In this document: piece by piece, positions 34,010 through 45,331 of the stretch
Numbering within the stretch: position 1 is the stretch's first letter
How the letters are laid out: every line of letters begins with the position of its first letter
Assembly (NCBI RefSeq): GCF_014174515.1
Contig: NZ_JACJUG010000005.1
Location: 1-64,000 of the forward strand
Direction of reading: 5' to 3'
Origin: Mitsuaria sp. WAJ17
GTDB taxonomy: Bacteria; Pseudomonadota; Gammaproteobacteria; Burkholderiales; Burkholderiaceae_C
DNA length: 64,000 nucleotides
Translations under genes and position numbers: made by a program
Notes under the pieces: model-generated
Databases searched by the model: none
Told to the model about the DNA's origin: nothing
Seen by the model: the letters and a program-made list of their open reading frames with translations, nothing else

Positions 34010-35587
34010 ATGCCTCAAGCAAAGCCCCTGCAGTCCCTTCTCGCCCTCTCCGCCCTGGCCAGCCCGGCCCTGCTGGCCCAGGCGGCCGACACCCTTCGCC
34101 AGGTCACCCTGCACCCCCAGGGCGCGACCATCGAGCGGGCCCTGGCCCTGGCGCCCCAGGCCCGCGAGGCACGCTTCAGCTGCCTCAGCCCCGAGCTGGT
34201 CGCCGATTCCCTCCAGCTGCTGCCCGCCGCCGACATGGGCGTGGGCGAGGTCCGCCTGGAGTTGAAGCCCGCCGAGCTGCTGCCCGAATGCGAACGCGGC
34301 AGCAAGGTGCGCGAGCTGGAGCACCAGTCGCGGCAACTGCAGGCGGAATCGGAGGCCCTGGCGGTCTCCCTCAACTTCCTCAAGCAGTTGACGGGCAAGG
34401 ACCTGCCGCCCGGCGGCAAGCTCTCCGAGACCCTGGAGACCCTGCGCCGCCAGACCCTGGACCAGCTGCAGCGCCAGCAGGCCCTGAAGGAGCGCATGGA
34501 GGCGCTGGATCGCCAGTTGGCCCAGGCCCGCGAGCAGGAGGGCGACCAGCGCCAATACCAGGTGCTGACCGTGCCCGTGGACACCGTGCAGGGCGGCGAG
34601 CTGCGCCTGCGCTACCGCAGCGAGCAGGCCGGCTGGACGCCCCTGTACCGCGCGCGACTGGACACGACGACGGGCCAGCTGAGCCTGGAGCGGCGCGCGG
34701 AGGTCTCGCAAAGCACCGGCGAGGACTGGAGCAACGTGCCCCTGCGCCTGAGCACCGAGCTGGGCCGGACGCAGGGCGGGCCGGGCTATCTGTCGCCCTG
34801 GCTGCTGGACATCCGCCCCAAGGAAGAACTCGCCCGCCGCGAGGCCAGGCCCTTGCCTGCGCCCATGGCGGCGGCGGCACCGGCGCCTGCGGTCCAGATG
34901 CTCAAGGAGTCCGTGACCGTGGCCGGCTCACGCGCGCGCACCGACTTCCGCCCCGAGGTCTTCGTCGGCGAGTTCGCCACCGAGTACGCCATCCCCACCC
35001 GCCAGCGCCTGCTCAGCGGCGCCCAGCCCTTGCAGCTCTCGCTCGGCAAGGAGGCGGTGGAGACCGCGGTCTACAGCCGCGTCCAGCCCCAGGTGGACAG
35101 CGCCGCCTTCCTCATCGCCGAACTGGCCCGCCCTGCCGGCAGTTGGCCGCGCGGCAAGCTGCAGCTCTACCGTGACGGCCTTCTGGTGGGCGAGACGCAG
35201 CTCTTCTTTAGCGGCGAGCAGAAGGCCGACTGGGTCTTCGGCCGCGACGACCGCCTGCGCGTGCGCCGCCTGCCCGAACGCCTGGACGGCGCCAACGCCG
35301 GCCTGATCAGCCAGCGCCAGGAGCGCCAGGTGGAGCGGGCCTACGAGGTCGAGAACCGCACGGACAAGCCCCTGCCCCTGCTGGTGCTGGAGGCCAGCCC
35401 GGTGAGCCAGCATGCGGACATCCGCATCGAGGCCCTGCTCAGCCCCGAGCCCCAGGCCGGCGACTGGCGCGAGCAGCGCGGCATCCGCGCCTGGCGCCAG
35501 ACCCTGGCCCCGAAGCAGACTCAGCGCTTCAGCGCCCGCTACAAGCTCTCGGCGCCGGCCGATGCGCAGGTGACGGGCTGGCGCTGA
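34010..35587 (+). CDS. DUF4139/mucoidy-inhibitor-A-like exported protein
   Basis: 525-residue protein with signal peptide ([17 protein letters not shown], cleaved about residue 26). The N-terminal DUF4140 region is followed by a coiled coil (about 95-180: [19 protein letters not shown] onward) and a C-terminal DUF4139 beta-rich domain ([12 protein letters not shown], then [13 protein letters not shown]). Homologues in bacteria and fungi are annotated as mucoidy inhibitor A but their function is unproven. It is a single gene bounded by a divergent queC and a convergent hypothetical gene. Confidence 0.83.
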   Translation: MPQAKPLQSLLALSALASPALLAQAADTLRQVTLHPQGATIERALALAPQAREARFSCLSPELVADSLQLLPAADMGVGEVRLELKPAELLPECERGSKVRELEHQSRQLQAESEALAVSLNFLKQLTGKDLPPGGKLSETLETLRRQTLDQLQRQQALKERMEALDRQLAQAREQEGDQRQYQVLTVPVDTVQGGELRLRYRSEQAGWTPLYRARLDTTTGQLSLERRAEVSQSTGEDWSNVPLRLSTELGRTQGGPGYLSPWLLDIRPKEELARREARPLPAPMAAAAPAPAVQMLKESVTVAGSRARTDFRPEVFVGEFATEYAIPTRQRLLSGAQPLQLSLGKEAVETAVYSRVQPQVDSAAFLIAELARPAGSWPRGKLQLYRDGLLVGETQLFFSGEQKADWVFGRDDRLRVRRLPERLDGANAGLISQRQERQVERAYEVENRTDKPLPLLVLEASPVSQHADIRIEALLSPEPQAGDWREQRGIRAWRQTLAPKQTQRFSARYKLSAPADAQVTGWR

Positions 35588-35606
35588 GCCGGCGCGGGCT
35601 CAGCGC
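35581..35606. terminator. Bidirectional hairpin overlapping two stop codons
   Basis: GCGCTGAGCC (35581-35590) pairs perfectly over ten bases with GGCTCAGCGC (35597-35606). The stem contains the TGA stops of the DUF4139 gene and of the convergent gene. There is no T-run. Confidence 0.55.
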
Positions 35607-36310
35607 TTCCCGGCGGCCTGCTCGCTGCAGCGCTGCAGGTTGAAGCGCGCGGCGCGGTAGAGGGGCAGCAGGATGTCGTGGTCGGTGGGCGCTGTCTCGC
35701 GGAACATCTTCAGCTGCTCCTCGTCAGCCCCCTCGCGGGACAGCCGGCGGCACTCGTCCGGCCGGCCCAGGTGATAGGCCGCCACGGCGCGGTCATTGTT
35801 CAGCGCATAGGCCTCCGACCAGTGCAAGTAGGGGCCGCAGGCGCTCGCCAGCTCGCCCCAGCGCGCCGCGGCCTCCGCATGGCGGCCCGCCTTGTAGTCC
35901 TTGAGGCCGGCCGAGCGGCGCGCTTGCCGCTCGGCGTCGGTGCAGCCGACCGGCGTCGGGTGGTAGATGCCATCGAAGGCAGCCCGCTGGCCGCAGAACA
36001 TGCGGCAGACCGACTCCATGGCCGGCGACGCGGGCCCCACCTGCAGGCGCCCGCCCGGCAGGGGCTTGAACTGCAGCTTGCAGCCCTCCCCTGCGTCGCC
36101 CTGGCTGCCCTGGCGTGCGCCGTCCAGGGTGCAGCTGTGGCCGTTGGACCCCATGGCCAGCAGCTCGAAGCGCTCCCCCTGGAAGCTGAGGTTGCCCCAG
36201 CCGGCCTCCGTGACATAGGTCGTGGGAGGCGGCGCGGCCTGTGCTGCCAGGGCCAGGATCGACAGCAGGGAAGCGTTCAGCAGGCGCGTCAGGGAACGAG
36301 GAGCAATCAT
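35600..36310 (-). CDS. Exported cysteine-containing protein of unknown function
   Basis: 236-residue protein with a signal peptide (LLNASLLSILALAAQAA, cleaved about residue 26). The N-terminal half is beta-rich with paired cysteines (HSCTLD, EGCKLQF, VCRMFCGQRAAFDG), and the C-terminal half is helical and may be a short TPR-like repeat (YKAGRHAEAAARWGELASAC, NDRAVAAYHLGRPDECRR). I recognise no named family. Periplasmic location is likely. Confidence 0.7.
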   Translation of the reverse strand: MIAPRSLTRLLNASLLSILALAAQAAPPPTTYVTEAGWGNLSFQGERFELLAMGSNGHSCTLDGARQGSQGDAGEGCKLQFKPLPGGRLQVGPASPAMESVCRMFCGQRAAFDGIYHPTPVGCTDAERQARRSAGLKDYKAGRHAEAAARWGELASACGPYLHWSEAYALNNDRAVAAYHLGRPDECRRLSREGADEEQLKMFRETAPTDHDILLPLYRAARFNLQRCSEQAAGKR

Positions 36311-36371
36311 GGCTGAGCGGTAAAAATACTGGCGCGGACCATAACACGCCTGCTGCTCGGCCCGGGGCGCC

Positions 36372-37685
36372 TCAGCCGCGCACCTCGCCCTGGCCCAGCA
36401 CGATCCACTTCATCGAGGTGAGCCCCTCCAGGCCCACCGGTCCGCGGGCGTGGAACTTGTCGGTGGAGATGCCGATCTCCGCGCCCAGGCCGTACTCGAA
36501 GCCATCGGCGAAGCGGGTGCTGGCGTTGACCATCACGCTGGCGGAGTCGACCTCGCGCAGGAAGCGCATGGCGTTGGGGTGGTTCGTGGTGAGGATGGCG
36601 TCGGTGTGGTGCGAGCCGTGCTGGTTGATGTGGGCCATGGCCTCGTCCAGGCTGTCCACCACCTTGATGCTGATGACGGGGGCAAGGTACTCGGTGCTCC
36701 AGTCGGCCTCGGTGGCGGGCACCACCTGGGCGCCCGGCACGGCCTGCAGCGCCTCCAGGCTGCGCGGGCAGCCGCGCATCTCCACGCCCTTGGCCGCGAA
36801 CACGGCGCCGATGCGCGGCAGAAAGGCCGCAGCCTGCGCTGCATGCACCAGCAGCGACTCGGTTGCGTTGCAGGGGCTGTACTTCTGCGTCTTGGCGTTA
36901 TCGACCACGCACAGGGCCAGGTCCAGGTCCACCTCGGCGTCCACATAGCAGTGGCAGTTGCCGTCCAGGTGCTTGATGACGGGCACGCGGGCCTCGCTGG
37001 CGATGCGCTCGATCAGGCCCTTGCCGCCGCGCGGGATGATCACGTCCACGAACTCGGGCATGGCGATCAGCCGGCCGACGGCAGCGCGGTCGGTGGTGCC
37101 GACCAGCTGCACCGCGCTGCCGGGCAGGCCGGCCTCTTCCAGGCTCTGCGCCACCAGGGCGGCCAGGGCCATGTTGGAGTGAATGGCCTCGGAGCCGCCG
37201 CGCAGCAGGCAGGCGTTGCCACTCTTGATGGCCAGCGAGGCGGCCTCGATGGTCACGTTGGGGCGGCTCTCATAGATCATGCCGAAGACGCCCAGGGGCA
37301 CGCGCATCTGACCCACGCTGATCCCGCTGGGGCGGCGCTTGACGCCGGTGATCTCGCCGATGGGGTCGGGCATGGCGGCAATCTGCTCGCAGCCCTCGGC
37401 CACGGTGGCGATCACGGCGGGCGAGAGGCGCAGGCGGTCCAGCATGGGGCCGGCCAGGCCCGCGGCCTCGGCGGCCTGCAGGTCGCGCGCATTGGCCTCG
37501 GCCAAGGCTGGCCCTGCCGTGCGCAGACGGCGAGCCAGGGCCAGCAGGGCGGCGTTCTTCGCGGCCGTGGGCGCGGCGGCCATCTGGCGGCTGGCGTCGC
37601 GCGCGGCGGCGCCCAGGGCGTCCATGTAGGCGGCAATGTCCTGGGCGGGATCGGGCAGGGAGGCGAGCGAAACTGCGGTACTCAT
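36372..37685 (-). CDS. proA: Gamma-glutamyl phosphate reductase
   Basis: Second enzyme of proline synthesis, reducing gamma-glutamyl phosphate to glutamate semialdehyde with NADPH. The 437-residue aldehyde-dehydrogenase fold shows [30 protein letters not shown] and the catalytic Cys in [13 protein letters not shown]. The start at 37685 has GGAGA upstream and removes a non-homologous extension. No proB is adjacent. Confidence 0.96.
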   Translation of the reverse strand: MSTAVSLASLPDPAQDIAAYMDALGAAARDASRQMAAAPTAAKNAALLALARRLRTAGPALAEANARDLQAAEAAGLAGPMLDRLRLSPAVIATVAEGCEQIAAMPDPIGEITGVKRRPSGISVGQMRVPLGVFGMIYESRPNVTIEAASLAIKSGNACLLRGGSEAIHSNMALAALVAQSLEEAGLPGSAVQLVGTTDRAAVGRLIAMPEFVDVIIPRGGKGLIERIASEARVPVIKHLDGNCHCYVDAEVDLDLALCVVDNAKTQKYSPCNATESLLVHAAQAAAFLPRIGAVFAAKGVEMRGCPRSLEALQAVPGAQVVPATEADWSTEYLAPVISIKVVDSLDEAMAHINQHGSHHTDAILTTNHPNAMRFLREVDSASVMVNASTRFADGFEYGLGAEIGISTDKFHARGPVGLEGLTSMKWIVLGQGEVRG

Positions 37686-37831
37686 GCGCCCGATTCTCCG
37701 ACAACAGCCCCGGCACGCCCCGCGACAGGCTTTCGCCGCTGGACAAGCCCTTCTTTCGCCGCCGGCATCCGCCCAGGTCAGCAAGAGCGGCACGGCGGGA
37801 TTTCGCCCCGGCCCCTAGGCTTCGCCCCACG

Positions 37832-38746
37832 ATGAAAGCGCCCGAGAAAGCCTCCTCCACCGACTCCCTGCACCGCTGGCAGGCCCGCATGCAGCAGGTG
37901 CTGCGCCATGTGGACAGCCAGCCCGAGGCGGCCCTGGACCTCGGCGGCCTGGCCGCCCTGGCCCACAGCTCGCCCTATCACTTCCATCGCCAGTTCGCCG
38001 CCCTGTGCGGCCTGCCCCTGGCCCGCTATGTGCAGCTCTCACGCATGCGCCGCGCGGCCCAGTGGCTGGCCCACCGGCCGGCCATGCCGGTGCTGGAGGT
38101 GGCCCTGGCAAGCGGCTACGAGAGCCCGGAGGCCTTCACGCGCGCCTTTCGTCGTCTGTTCGACAAGACCCCCAGCCAGTGGCGGCGCGATCCGCGCTCC
38201 GCGGCCTGGGCGGCCTGCGAGCGGCAACTTCATCAAGCGGAGCAATGGCCCATGAACGACGACCCCTTCCAGCTCGACCAGGTGCGCCTGGCTCAGACCC
38301 CCGACATCCCCGTGGCGCTGCTGATCCACCGGGGGCCCATGCAAGACCTGGCCCCCAGCCTGCAGCGCTTCATCGCCTGGCGCAAGGAACGCCAGTTGCC
38401 ACCGACCAAGGCCGCCACATTCAACGTGCTCTATGACGACCCCGGCTCGGTGGCGCCCGCCGACTGCCGCTTCGGCCTGGCCGTGGCCTGGGACCAGCCC
38501 GTGCCACCGAACCCACAGGGCCTCGTCGCTGATCGCATCCCGGGCGGCCTGCATGCCGTGCTGCGCCATGAGGGCCCCGATGCCAGCCTGGACCAGGCCA
38601 TGCGCTGGCTCTACGGCGTGTGGCTGCCCCAGAGCGGCCTGGAGTTGCGCCACGCCCCGCCCTTCCTTCAGCGCCTGCGCTTCTTCCCCGAGGTGCCGGC
38701 GCACGAGGCGCTGGTGGAGATCCACCTGCCTCTGCAGGCCGCCTGA
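37832..38746 (+). CDS. AraC-family regulator with GyrI-like effector domain
   Basis: 304-residue transcription factor. Two helix-turn-helix motifs lie at residues about 35-130 (LAALAHSSPYHFHRQFAALCG and VALASGYESPEAFTRAFRRLF). A GyrI/SOUL-like small-molecule-binding domain follows at about 145-304 (VALLIHRGPM, GLAVAWDQP). This layout is the Rob/SbmC-type, often sensing amphipathic compounds. It is divergent from proA. Confidence 0.9.
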   Translation: MKAPEKASSTDSLHRWQARMQQVLRHVDSQPEAALDLGGLAALAHSSPYHFHRQFAALCGLPLARYVQLSRMRRAAQWLAHRPAMPVLEVALASGYESPEAFTRAFRRLFDKTPSQWRRDPRSAAWAACERQLHQAEQWPMNDDPFQLDQVRLAQTPDIPVALLIHRGPMQDLAPSLQRFIAWRKERQLPPTKAATFNVLYDDPGSVAPADCRFGLAVAWDQPVPPNPQGLVADRIPGGLHAVLRHEGPDASLDQAMRWLYGVWLPQSGLELRHAPPFLQRLRFFPEVPAHEALVEIHLPLQAA

Positions 38747-38789
38747 GCCGCGCGGCGCCGGCTCACAGGGCCCACCGCGCTCAGCGCAC

Positions 38790-39638
38790 TCAAAGCGCCC
38801 GCAGCATCCAGAGCTGGTACAGGGGCTGGCGCTGCAGGCCCAGGCGCTCCAGGGCCTCGCCGCCCACGCCGGGCCGCAGCAGTTGGGCCATGCGCCATTC
38901 CTGCCATTGCGGATGCTGCGCGGCCAGGCTCTGCAGCAGGGCCTGAGCGTCTAACTGGGCGGGCGATCGATCCACCAGAGCTCCGATCTGGAAGACCTCG
39001 GCATCGTCCGCCCTGGGCGCGCCGGTGAGCAGGGCCGAGCCCCAGGCCCAGGCACGCTGGCCCATGGCGCCGTCCAGGCCCGGGCGGGTCTGCTGCAGGG
39101 GCAGGGCCAGGTCTTGCCCCTCCGCCTCATCCAGCCAGTCCAGGGCCTCCTTCCAAGCCAGCTCGCGTGCGACGAGCAGCGGGCCGGCGGGCACCGCGCC
39201 GGTGTAGCCGTGCAGCGGATCACGGGCAACGAAGCCCTGGCGCTCATAGAGCCGGCGTGCCCGCTCGTTCTGGGCGAAGACCTCCAGCTCGGCCCGCCGG
39301 CAGCCTGCCTGGCGCGCGCGGGCGAGGAAGTCCTCCAGCAGGGCCGGCGCCGCGCCGCTGCCCCGCGCGGCCGGCAGCGCGCCCATGGTGCCCAGGCGCC
39401 AGCTGGCATGCCGGGGGCGCGGCGCGCTGAGTGCAAAGGCGAGGATGCGCCCCTGGCCGTCCAGCGCGACGCGGCTCAGGCCCAGATCCACGCCCTGGCG
39501 CGCCAGAAAGGCCGGCCAGGCCTCGAAGGGCAGCATGAAGGGGCCGATCAGGTAGTCAGCAAAGGCGGCACCGAAGGCCTCGTGCAGGGCCGTGGCCGGC
39601 ACCTGCGTGGCGGGACAAAACTCAAGGGCAATGGACAT
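38790..39638 (-). CDS. GNAT-family N-acetyltransferase
   Basis: 282-residue protein with a GNAT domain in the N-terminal half: the acetyl-CoA loop GALPAARGSGAAPALLEDFL and AQNERARRLYERQGF are clear. The C-terminal about 120 residues may be a second, degenerate GNAT half. The substrate is unknown. The ATG at 39638 is preferred over an upstream non-ATG start. Confidence 0.82.
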   Translation of the reverse strand: MSIALEFCPATQVPATALHEAFGAAFADYLIGPFMLPFEAWPAFLARQGVDLGLSRVALDGQGRILAFALSAPRPRHASWRLGTMGALPAARGSGAAPALLEDFLARARQAGCRRAELEVFAQNERARRLYERQGFVARDPLHGYTGAVPAGPLLVARELAWKEALDWLDEAEGQDLALPLQQTRPGLDGAMGQRAWAWGSALLTGAPRADDAEVFQIGALVDRSPAQLDAQALLQSLAAQHPQWQEWRMAQLLRPGVGGEALERLGLQRQPLYQLWMLRAL

Positions 39639-39686
39639 GAGGCAAGACCTGACACCACGACGCCGCAAGGCGAGACCCTCAGTACA

Positions 39687-40676
39687 TCAGAGCAGGCCCA
39701 GGCGCACCAGTCCCGTCAGCCATAGCGGCGCGCTGAAGGCGAAGAGCAGGGTGCCCAGCACCACGGCGGCTGTCGTCTCGGCTTCCTCGCAGCGGTAGCG
39801 CTGAGCGAAGATCAGGGCGTTGGAGCCCGGCGGCAGCGCCGCCATCATCACGATCACCGCCAGCGGCAGCGCGGGCAGCTCCAGCAGCCACAGGCCCAGG
39901 CCCAGCACCAGGGCCGGCAGCACCAGCAGCTTCCAGGCCAGCAGCCCCAGCACCGAGCGCCAGCGCACCGGCCAGCCGTAGTAGGCCAGGGACATGCCGA
40001 TCAGCGTCAGGCACAGGGGTACCACGGCCGTGCCCAGCATCTGCAGCACCTCGTCCAGTGCCTGGGGCAGGCGCCAGCCGGTGGCGTTCCAGAGCAGACC
40101 GGCCAGCACGGGAAGCACCACCGGATGGATGATGGTGTTGCGGGCCGTCGCCAGCATGGTGGCGCGCAGGCCCTGCGGGTTGTGTGCATGTGCGGCGCTG
40201 GCGAGGTCCAGCTCCACCAGCAGGGTCAGCACGCTCAGCAGGGTCAGGGCATGCAGGCTCACCACGGTGATGTGGATGGCCAGGCCCTGCTCGCCGAAGA
40301 CTGCCGCCGCCAGGGGCACGCCCACCTGCAGGGTGTTGCCGAAGCTGGCCGTGATGGCCCGCACGCTGGGGCTGGCCACCGCGCCCCGCCCGCGCCAGCG
40401 CAGCCAGGCATAGCAGGCCAGCATGCCCAGCACCACGGGAAGGAAGAAGCCCAGCAGAGTGGCCCAGGGCAGGTGATGGAAGTCGATGCGCGCCGTGGTG
40501 CGGAACATCAGGGCCGGCACGAAGATGTAGAAGGCGGCGTTGGACAGCACCCGGGCCGGGTCTCCGCCCGTGCCGCCGGCGTCAAGCCCGCCCAGCCAGC
40601 GCATGCGGCCCACGAGCCAGCCAATGCCCACCGCCACCATGATGGCCAGCAGCTTGTCCAGGACGCCCTCGTTCAT
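39687..40676 (-). CDS. AEC-family transporter
   Basis: 329-residue inner-membrane carrier of the auxin-efflux-carrier family with about ten hydrophobic helices (LLAIMVAVGIGWLVGRM at the start and SAPLWLTGLVRL at the end). Bacterial members export or import small organic acids; the substrate here is not predictable. A GTG at 40700 is an alternative start with a GAAGG close upstream. The gene follows the sensor kinase by about 30 bases. Confidence 0.85.
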   Translation of the reverse strand: MNEGVLDKLLAIMVAVGIGWLVGRMRWLGGLDAGGTGGDPARVLSNAAFYIFVPALMFRTTARIDFHHLPWATLLGFFLPVVLGMLACYAWLRWRGRGAVASPSVRAITASFGNTLQVGVPLAAAVFGEQGLAIHITVVSLHALTLLSVLTLLVELDLASAAHAHNPQGLRATMLATARNTIIHPVVLPVLAGLLWNATGWRLPQALDEVLQMLGTAVVPLCLTLIGMSLAYYGWPVRWRSVLGLLAWKLLVLPALVLGLGLWLLELPALPLAVIVMMAALPPGSNALIFAQRYRCEEAETTAAVVLGTLLFAFSAPLWLTGLVRLGLL

Positions 40677-40707
40677 GGCCGACAGTATTGCTGGAGGCAC
40701 ATGGCCT

Positions 40708-42567
40708 TCAGGCCTGCAGGGGCAGTTCGAGGTCGAACCAGAAACTGCTGCCCGCGCCCGGCTCGCTGTGCACCTCGATGCGGCTGCCCATCAGGCGCAC
40801 CAGCTGCTGGCTGATGGACAGGCCCAGGCCCGTGCCGCCGCTGCGGCGGGCATCCTCGGCCACCTGCTCGAAGGGCTGGAACAGCCGGCCCACTTGGGCC
40901 TCGTTCATGCCGATGCCGGTGTCGCTGACCTCGATGCGCACCGTCGCGGTGGCCGGCGACTGCCCGACCAGCTCCGCCACCAGGCCCAGGCGGCCGTGGT
41001 CAGTGAACTTGACGGCGTTGGAGAGGAGGTTGAGCAGCACCTGGCGCAGGCGCTGGCCGTCCACGCGCACGCGCAGCGGCAGGTTCTCGTCGATGCGGAC
41101 CAGGAAGGCCAGGCGCTTCTCGGCCACGCGCAGGCGGATGGCATCGCAGGCCACCTCCAGCAGGGCGCGCAAGTCCACGGTGGCGGGTTGCAGCCGCACT
41201 TTGCCGGCCTCGATGCTGGCCATGTCCAGCAGATCGGTGATCAGGGCCAGCAGGTGCTCGCCGGAGTCGCGCACGAGGTTGATCTTGTTGCGCTGGGCCT
41301 CGTCCAGGCCCTCGTCCATCTGCAGCAGCTGGGCAAAGCCCAGGATGGCGTTGAGCGGCGTGCGGAACTCATGGCTCATGGTGGCCAGGAAGCGGCTCTT
41401 GGACTGGTTGGCCGCTTCGGCACGGATCTTGGCTTGGGACAACTCCATGGTGCGCGCCTCGACCAACTCCTCGAGGTGGTCGCGATGCCGGGTGAGCTCC
41501 TGCTCGGCGAGGCGGCGCTGGGTGATGTCGCTGATCATGCCCTCGATGCGGGCCTCCTGCCCCTGCCCCTCGGGCACGACATGGGCGCTGAGCTCGATCC
41601 ACAGCTGCCGGCCGTCGTGTGTACCAACCAGCATGGGCACCTGCTGCAGCAGACGGTGGCGCATCAGCGCGCGCAGCACGCGGCGCAGCTCGCCCGGCTC
41701 CAGCTGGACCAGGCGGCGCAGGTTGCGCGAGGCGGCCAGGGCCAGGGCGGGCCGCTCGTAGCCCAGCATCTGGGCCATGGCCTTGTTGAGGCCGAGCAGG
41801 CGGCCGCGCCCGTCGGTCTGGAAGATGCCCTCGGTGGCGTTCTCGAAGAGGCTGCGGTAGCGGGCCTCGCTGGCGCGCAAGCCCTCCGAAGACTGGCGCA
41901 GCTGGTGGCTCATGCGGTTGAACTGCTCGGTCAGCTCGCCGATCTCGTCCCGGCGCTCGACGGCCAGCGTCACGCCCAGCTCGCCGTGCGAGACCCGCTG
42001 CGCCAGAGCGCCCAGGCGCGAGACCGGCTGCTTCACCAGGCGGTTCACCAGCCAGTAGCAGGAGGCCAGCACCGCCACCAGCACCGCCGCCAGAAGCATC
42101 GCCACGAAGCGCCGCATCTCCGCCACCGCGGCGGCCACGCGCTCGCCGGTAAAGTAGAGCCGGGCCTGGCCCACCTTGACCGGCCGCTGCTGCGCCACAG
42201 CCTGGTAGACCACGTCGAACTCCTTGACCAGGGGAGCGGTCGTGGCGACCTTGTCCCGCTGGCGGCGCAAGGGCTGGACATCGACGCCCAGCGCCTCCAG
42301 CTCGATGGCCTGCACCTCGGGATCGGCCATGACGGCATCCAGCAGGTTGGAGATCGCCGCGCTGTCCAGGTTCCAGATGGGCCCCGCGAAGCCGCGCGCC
42401 GCGATTTGGGAAAGGCGCTCCTGGCGCTGCAGCAGGGCCTCGGTCAGCTGGCGCTCCTCGCGACTGGTCCAGTAGGCGCCCACGGCCAGCACCAGCAGGG
42501 TCGCAACGGCGCCCAGGCCGGCCATCAGGCGGGTCTGGATGCTCCAGTCCCTCAGCGGTGCTCGCAT
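40708..42567 (-). CDS. Membrane sensor histidine kinase (HAMP-PAS-HisKA)
   Basis: 619-residue kinase. One helix at about 15-32 and one near 158-178 flank a periplasmic domain; HAMP follows ([20 protein letters not shown]), then PAS (about 235-350) with a PAC segment. The H-box [19 protein letters not shown] and the ATPase domain with [15 protein letters not shown] and [10 protein letters not shown] complete it. No response regulator lies beside it, so its partner is elsewhere. Confidence 0.9.
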   Translation of the reverse strand: MRAPLRDWSIQTRLMAGLGAVATLLVLAVGAYWTSREERQLTEALLQRQERLSQIAARGFAGPIWNLDSAAISNLLDAVMADPEVQAIELEALGVDVQPLRRQRDKVATTAPLVKEFDVVYQAVAQQRPVKVGQARLYFTGERVAAAVAEMRRFVAMLLAAVLVAVLASCYWLVNRLVKQPVSRLGALAQRVSHGELGVTLAVERRDEIGELTEQFNRMSHQLRQSSEGLRASEARYRSLFENATEGIFQTDGRGRLLGLNKAMAQMLGYERPALALAASRNLRRLVQLEPGELRRVLRALMRHRLLQQVPMLVGTHDGRQLWIELSAHVVPEGQGQEARIEGMISDITQRRLAEQELTRHRDHLEELVEARTMELSQAKIRAEAANQSKSRFLATMSHEFRTPLNAILGFAQLLQMDEGLDEAQRNKINLVRDSGEHLLALITDLLDMASIEAGKVRLQPATVDLRALLEVACDAIRLRVAEKRLAFLVRIDENLPLRVRVDGQRLRQVLLNLLSNAVKFTDHGRLGLVAELVGQSPATATVRIEVSDTGIGMNEAQVGRLFQPFEQVAEDARRSGGTGLGLSISQQLVRLMGSRIEVHSEPGAGSSFWFDLELPLQA

Positions 42568-42601
42568 GCGACTCCTTGCATCGGGACGCCGGTGGCGCCC
42601 C

Positions 42602-45211
42602 TCAGGCCTTCTTGGCCGCCGTCTTGCGGGCCGCGGTCTTGGCGGCCGGCTTGGCCGCGCGGGGCTCGAACTCGAACATCACCTTGCCGGCCTTCGCGTC
42701 ATAGCTGAGGAAGGCCTTGAACTTGCGGCGGGTCTTGTTGGAGACAAAGTTCTCCAGCAGGTCGGTCTTGCCGGTCTCCAGCAGCTTGCGCATCTGGTTC
42801 AGCTCGATGGGCTGCTGCAGGATGATCTTGCCGCTCTTGAAGTCGCAGCTGGGCGCCGGGCCGGTGCTCTTCTCGCAGACGTAGTTGCTGCCGTGCTCGT
42901 AGACGGTGCCGCCGCACTTGGGGCAGGCGCCCAGGGGCTCGGCCTGGCTGAAGTCCACGGCCTCGGCGGCCTCGTCGGCCTTCTTGGCGTCTTCGCCGAA
43001 GTCGAACTCCAGTTTCCAGTTCTGGATCTCCTCGTCATAGACCAGGGCCAGCTCGGCCGTGAAGGGCCAGCCTGCCTTGGAGCGGAAGCCTTCCAGCGGG
43101 CCGATCTTCTTGTCGCGCAGGAACTGCTCGACCTCGTGCAGCTCGAAGCTGCGGCCGCCGGGGATCTTGCCGATGGAGAAGCCGCAGCCCTCGGATGCGC
43201 CGTCCTGGCCGCAGCAGGTGAAGCGGCGGTAGTTCTCCTTCACCACACCGCCGCACTTGGGGCAGGGCGTCTTGAGGGTGGCGTAGTCGCCGGGGATGGT
43301 GTCGCGGTCATATTCCTTGGCCTTCTGAACCACGCGCTCGGTCATCTCGGCGATGCGGGCCATGAACTCCTCGCGGTTCAGTCGCCCCTTCTCCATCTCG
43401 GCCAACTGGTATTCCCAGTTGCCGGTCAGCTCGGGCTTGGTGAGGTCCTCGACGCCCAGGCCGCGCAGCAGCGTCATCAACTGGAACGCCTTGGCGGTCG
43501 GGATGAGCTCGCGGCCCTCGCGCAGCATGTACTTCTCGGTGATCAGGCCTTCGATGGTGGCGGCTCGCGTGGCTGGCGTGCCCAGGCCCTTCTCGGCCAT
43601 GGCCTCGCGGAGTTCGTCGTCATCCACCAGCTTGCCCGCGCCTTCCATGGCGGAGAGCAGCGTGGCTTCGGTGTAGCGGGCCGGGGGCTTGGTGGCCAGG
43701 CCCTTGACGTCCACGCTCTCGGTGCGCACCACCTCGCCGGGCTTCACGGGCACGAGGCTGGCACCGCTGCCGTCCTCTTCGTTCTGAGCTTCCTTGCCGT
43801 AGACGGCCAGCCAGCCCGGGTTGACCAACACCTTGCCGTTGGTCTGGAACTTGTAGTCCTTGCCGCCGGCCTTCACCGTGGAGATGCGGGTGGTGACCTG
43901 GAACTCGGCCGCCGGGAAGAACACCGCCAGGAAGCGCTTGACCACCAGCTCGTAGAGCTTGGCCTCAGCCTCGGTGAGGCTCTTGGGCGCCTGCAGCGTG
44001 GGGATGATGGCGAAGTGGTCCGAGACCTTGGCGTTGTCGAAGACCTTCTTGGTGGGCTTGATGTAGCCCTTGTTCAGCGCCACGCGCGCATGGCCGGCCA
44101 GCGCCTGCAGCGGGCCGGGCAGGTCCTCGGAGGCAATCATCTCGGCGGTCTGCTTGGCAACGGCCAGGTAGTCCTCGGGCAGATAGCGGGAATCGGTACG
44201 CGGGTAAGTCAGGACCTTGTGCTTTTCATAGAGGGCCTGCGCCAGGCCCAGCGTGGTCTTGGCCGAGAAGCCGAAGCGCGAGTTGGCCTCGCGCTGCAGC
44301 GTGGTGAGGTCATAGAGACCCGGGCTGCTTTGCGAGCTGGGCTTGCTCTCTTCGGTGACGGTGGCGGGCTGGCCTTTGACCGCGGCAGCGATGGCCTCGG
44401 CCTCAGCCTTGGTCCAGACGCGGTCGGCCCGGAGCTCGGCATCCTCGGCGTTCTTCTTCCAGGCGGGGTCGAACCACTTGCCCTCGTACTGGCCGGCCTC
44501 GGCGTCGAAACTGCCGCGGATTTCCCAGTAGTCGCGGGCCACGTGCTTGCGGATCTTCTCCTCGCGCTCCACGACGATGGACAGCGTGGGCGTCTGCACC
44601 CGGCCCACGGTGGTCAGGAAGAAACCGCCGTCGCGCGAGTTGAAGGCCGTCATGGCGCGTGTGCCATTGATGCCCACCAGCCAGTCGGCCTCGGAGCGGC
44701 AGCGCGCGGCGTCGGCCAGGGGCAGCATCTGCGCATCGCTGCGCAGGCGCTCGAAGCCTTCGCGGATGGCCTGCGGCGTCATGGATTGCAGCCACAGCCG
44801 GCTCACCGGCTTGTTGATGGCCGCCTTGGCCGTGCCAGCGTACTGCACGATCAGGCGGAAGATCAGCTCCCCTTCACGGCCCGCGTCACAGGCGTTGATC
44901 AGGGTCTCGATGTCCTTGCGGCGGATGAGCTTGACCAGGGCGTTGAGCCGGCCCTTGCTCTTGTCGATGGGGTTGAGATCGAAGTGCGGCGGGATCACGG
45001 GCAGGTGGGCGAAGCTCCACTTGCCGCGCTTGACGTCGTATTCCTCCGGCGCCTTGATCTCCACCAGGTGGCCCACGGCAGAGCTCACCACGTACTGGTC
45101 GTTCTCGAAGTATTCATCGTGCTTGTCGAACTTGCCGGACTGGGGCGTGAGGGCGCGCACGATGTCCTGCGCGACGGAAGGCTTCTCGGCAATGATCAGG
45201 GCTTTGCTCAT
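42602..45211 (-). CDS. topB: DNA topoisomerase III
   Basis: Type IA topoisomerase (869 residues) that decatenates and relaxes single-stranded DNA regions. The Toprim motif is seen in [13 protein letters not shown]. The active-site tyrosine is in [11 protein letters not shown]. The C-terminus has two cysteine-rich zinc-finger regions (PCPKCGGVV and ACPKCGGTV), then a basic alanine-lysine tail. This longer, zinc-finger-bearing version is typical of betaproteobacteria. The start at 45211 ([15 protein letters not shown]) matches the family and has AGAAGAGA upstream. Confidence 0.95.
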   Translation of the reverse strand: MSKALIIAEKPSVAQDIVRALTPQSGKFDKHDEYFENDQYVVSSAVGHLVEIKAPEEYDVKRGKWSFAHLPVIPPHFDLNPIDKSKGRLNALVKLIRRKDIETLINACDAGREGELIFRLIVQYAGTAKAAINKPVSRLWLQSMTPQAIREGFERLRSDAQMLPLADAARCRSEADWLVGINGTRAMTAFNSRDGGFFLTTVGRVQTPTLSIVVEREEKIRKHVARDYWEIRGSFDAEAGQYEGKWFDPAWKKNAEDAELRADRVWTKAEAEAIAAAVKGQPATVTEESKPSSQSSPGLYDLTTLQREANSRFGFSAKTTLGLAQALYEKHKVLTYPRTDSRYLPEDYLAVAKQTAEMIASEDLPGPLQALAGHARVALNKGYIKPTKKVFDNAKVSDHFAIIPTLQAPKSLTEAEAKLYELVVKRFLAVFFPAAEFQVTTRISTVKAGGKDYKFQTNGKVLVNPGWLAVYGKEAQNEEDGSGASLVPVKPGEVVRTESVDVKGLATKPPARYTEATLLSAMEGAGKLVDDDELREAMAEKGLGTPATRAATIEGLITEKYMLREGRELIPTAKAFQLMTLLRGLGVEDLTKPELTGNWEYQLAEMEKGRLNREEFMARIAEMTERVVQKAKEYDRDTIPGDYATLKTPCPKCGGVVKENYRRFTCCGQDGASEGCGFSIGKIPGGRSFELHEVEQFLRDKKIGPLEGFRSKAGWPFTAELALVYDEEIQNWKLEFDFGEDAKKADEAAEAVDFSQAEPLGACPKCGGTVYEHGSNYVCEKSTGPAPSCDFKSGKIILQQPIELNQMRKLLETGKTDLLENFVSNKTRRKFKAFLSYDAKAGKVMFEFEPRAAKPAAKTAARKTAAKKA

Positions 45212-45277
45212 GGTCTCTTCTGACGTTCCTGGTGGGGCTGGCCGCCGGCAGCAAAAGCTCTGCCTACAATGCGGCCT

Positions 45278-45302
45278 CGCGCGCACGCACACGCGCACGC
45301 AC
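45278..45302. other. Alternating purine-pyrimidine tract
   Basis: Twenty-five bases of strict C-purine alternation (CG and CA steps) in the divergent region between topB and the SET gene. Such tracts can adopt left-handed DNA under negative supercoiling. A -10-like TACAAT lies just before it at 45265. Confidence 0.5.
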
Positions 45303-45331
45303 CCATGATTTCAATGTAACCAACTCGAGCC

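Noticed and set aside
33899..34711. N-terminal extension of queC
   Set aside because: The extra 271 residues overlap the divergent DUF4139 gene and have shadow-like composition; QueC proteins start just before the PP-loop.
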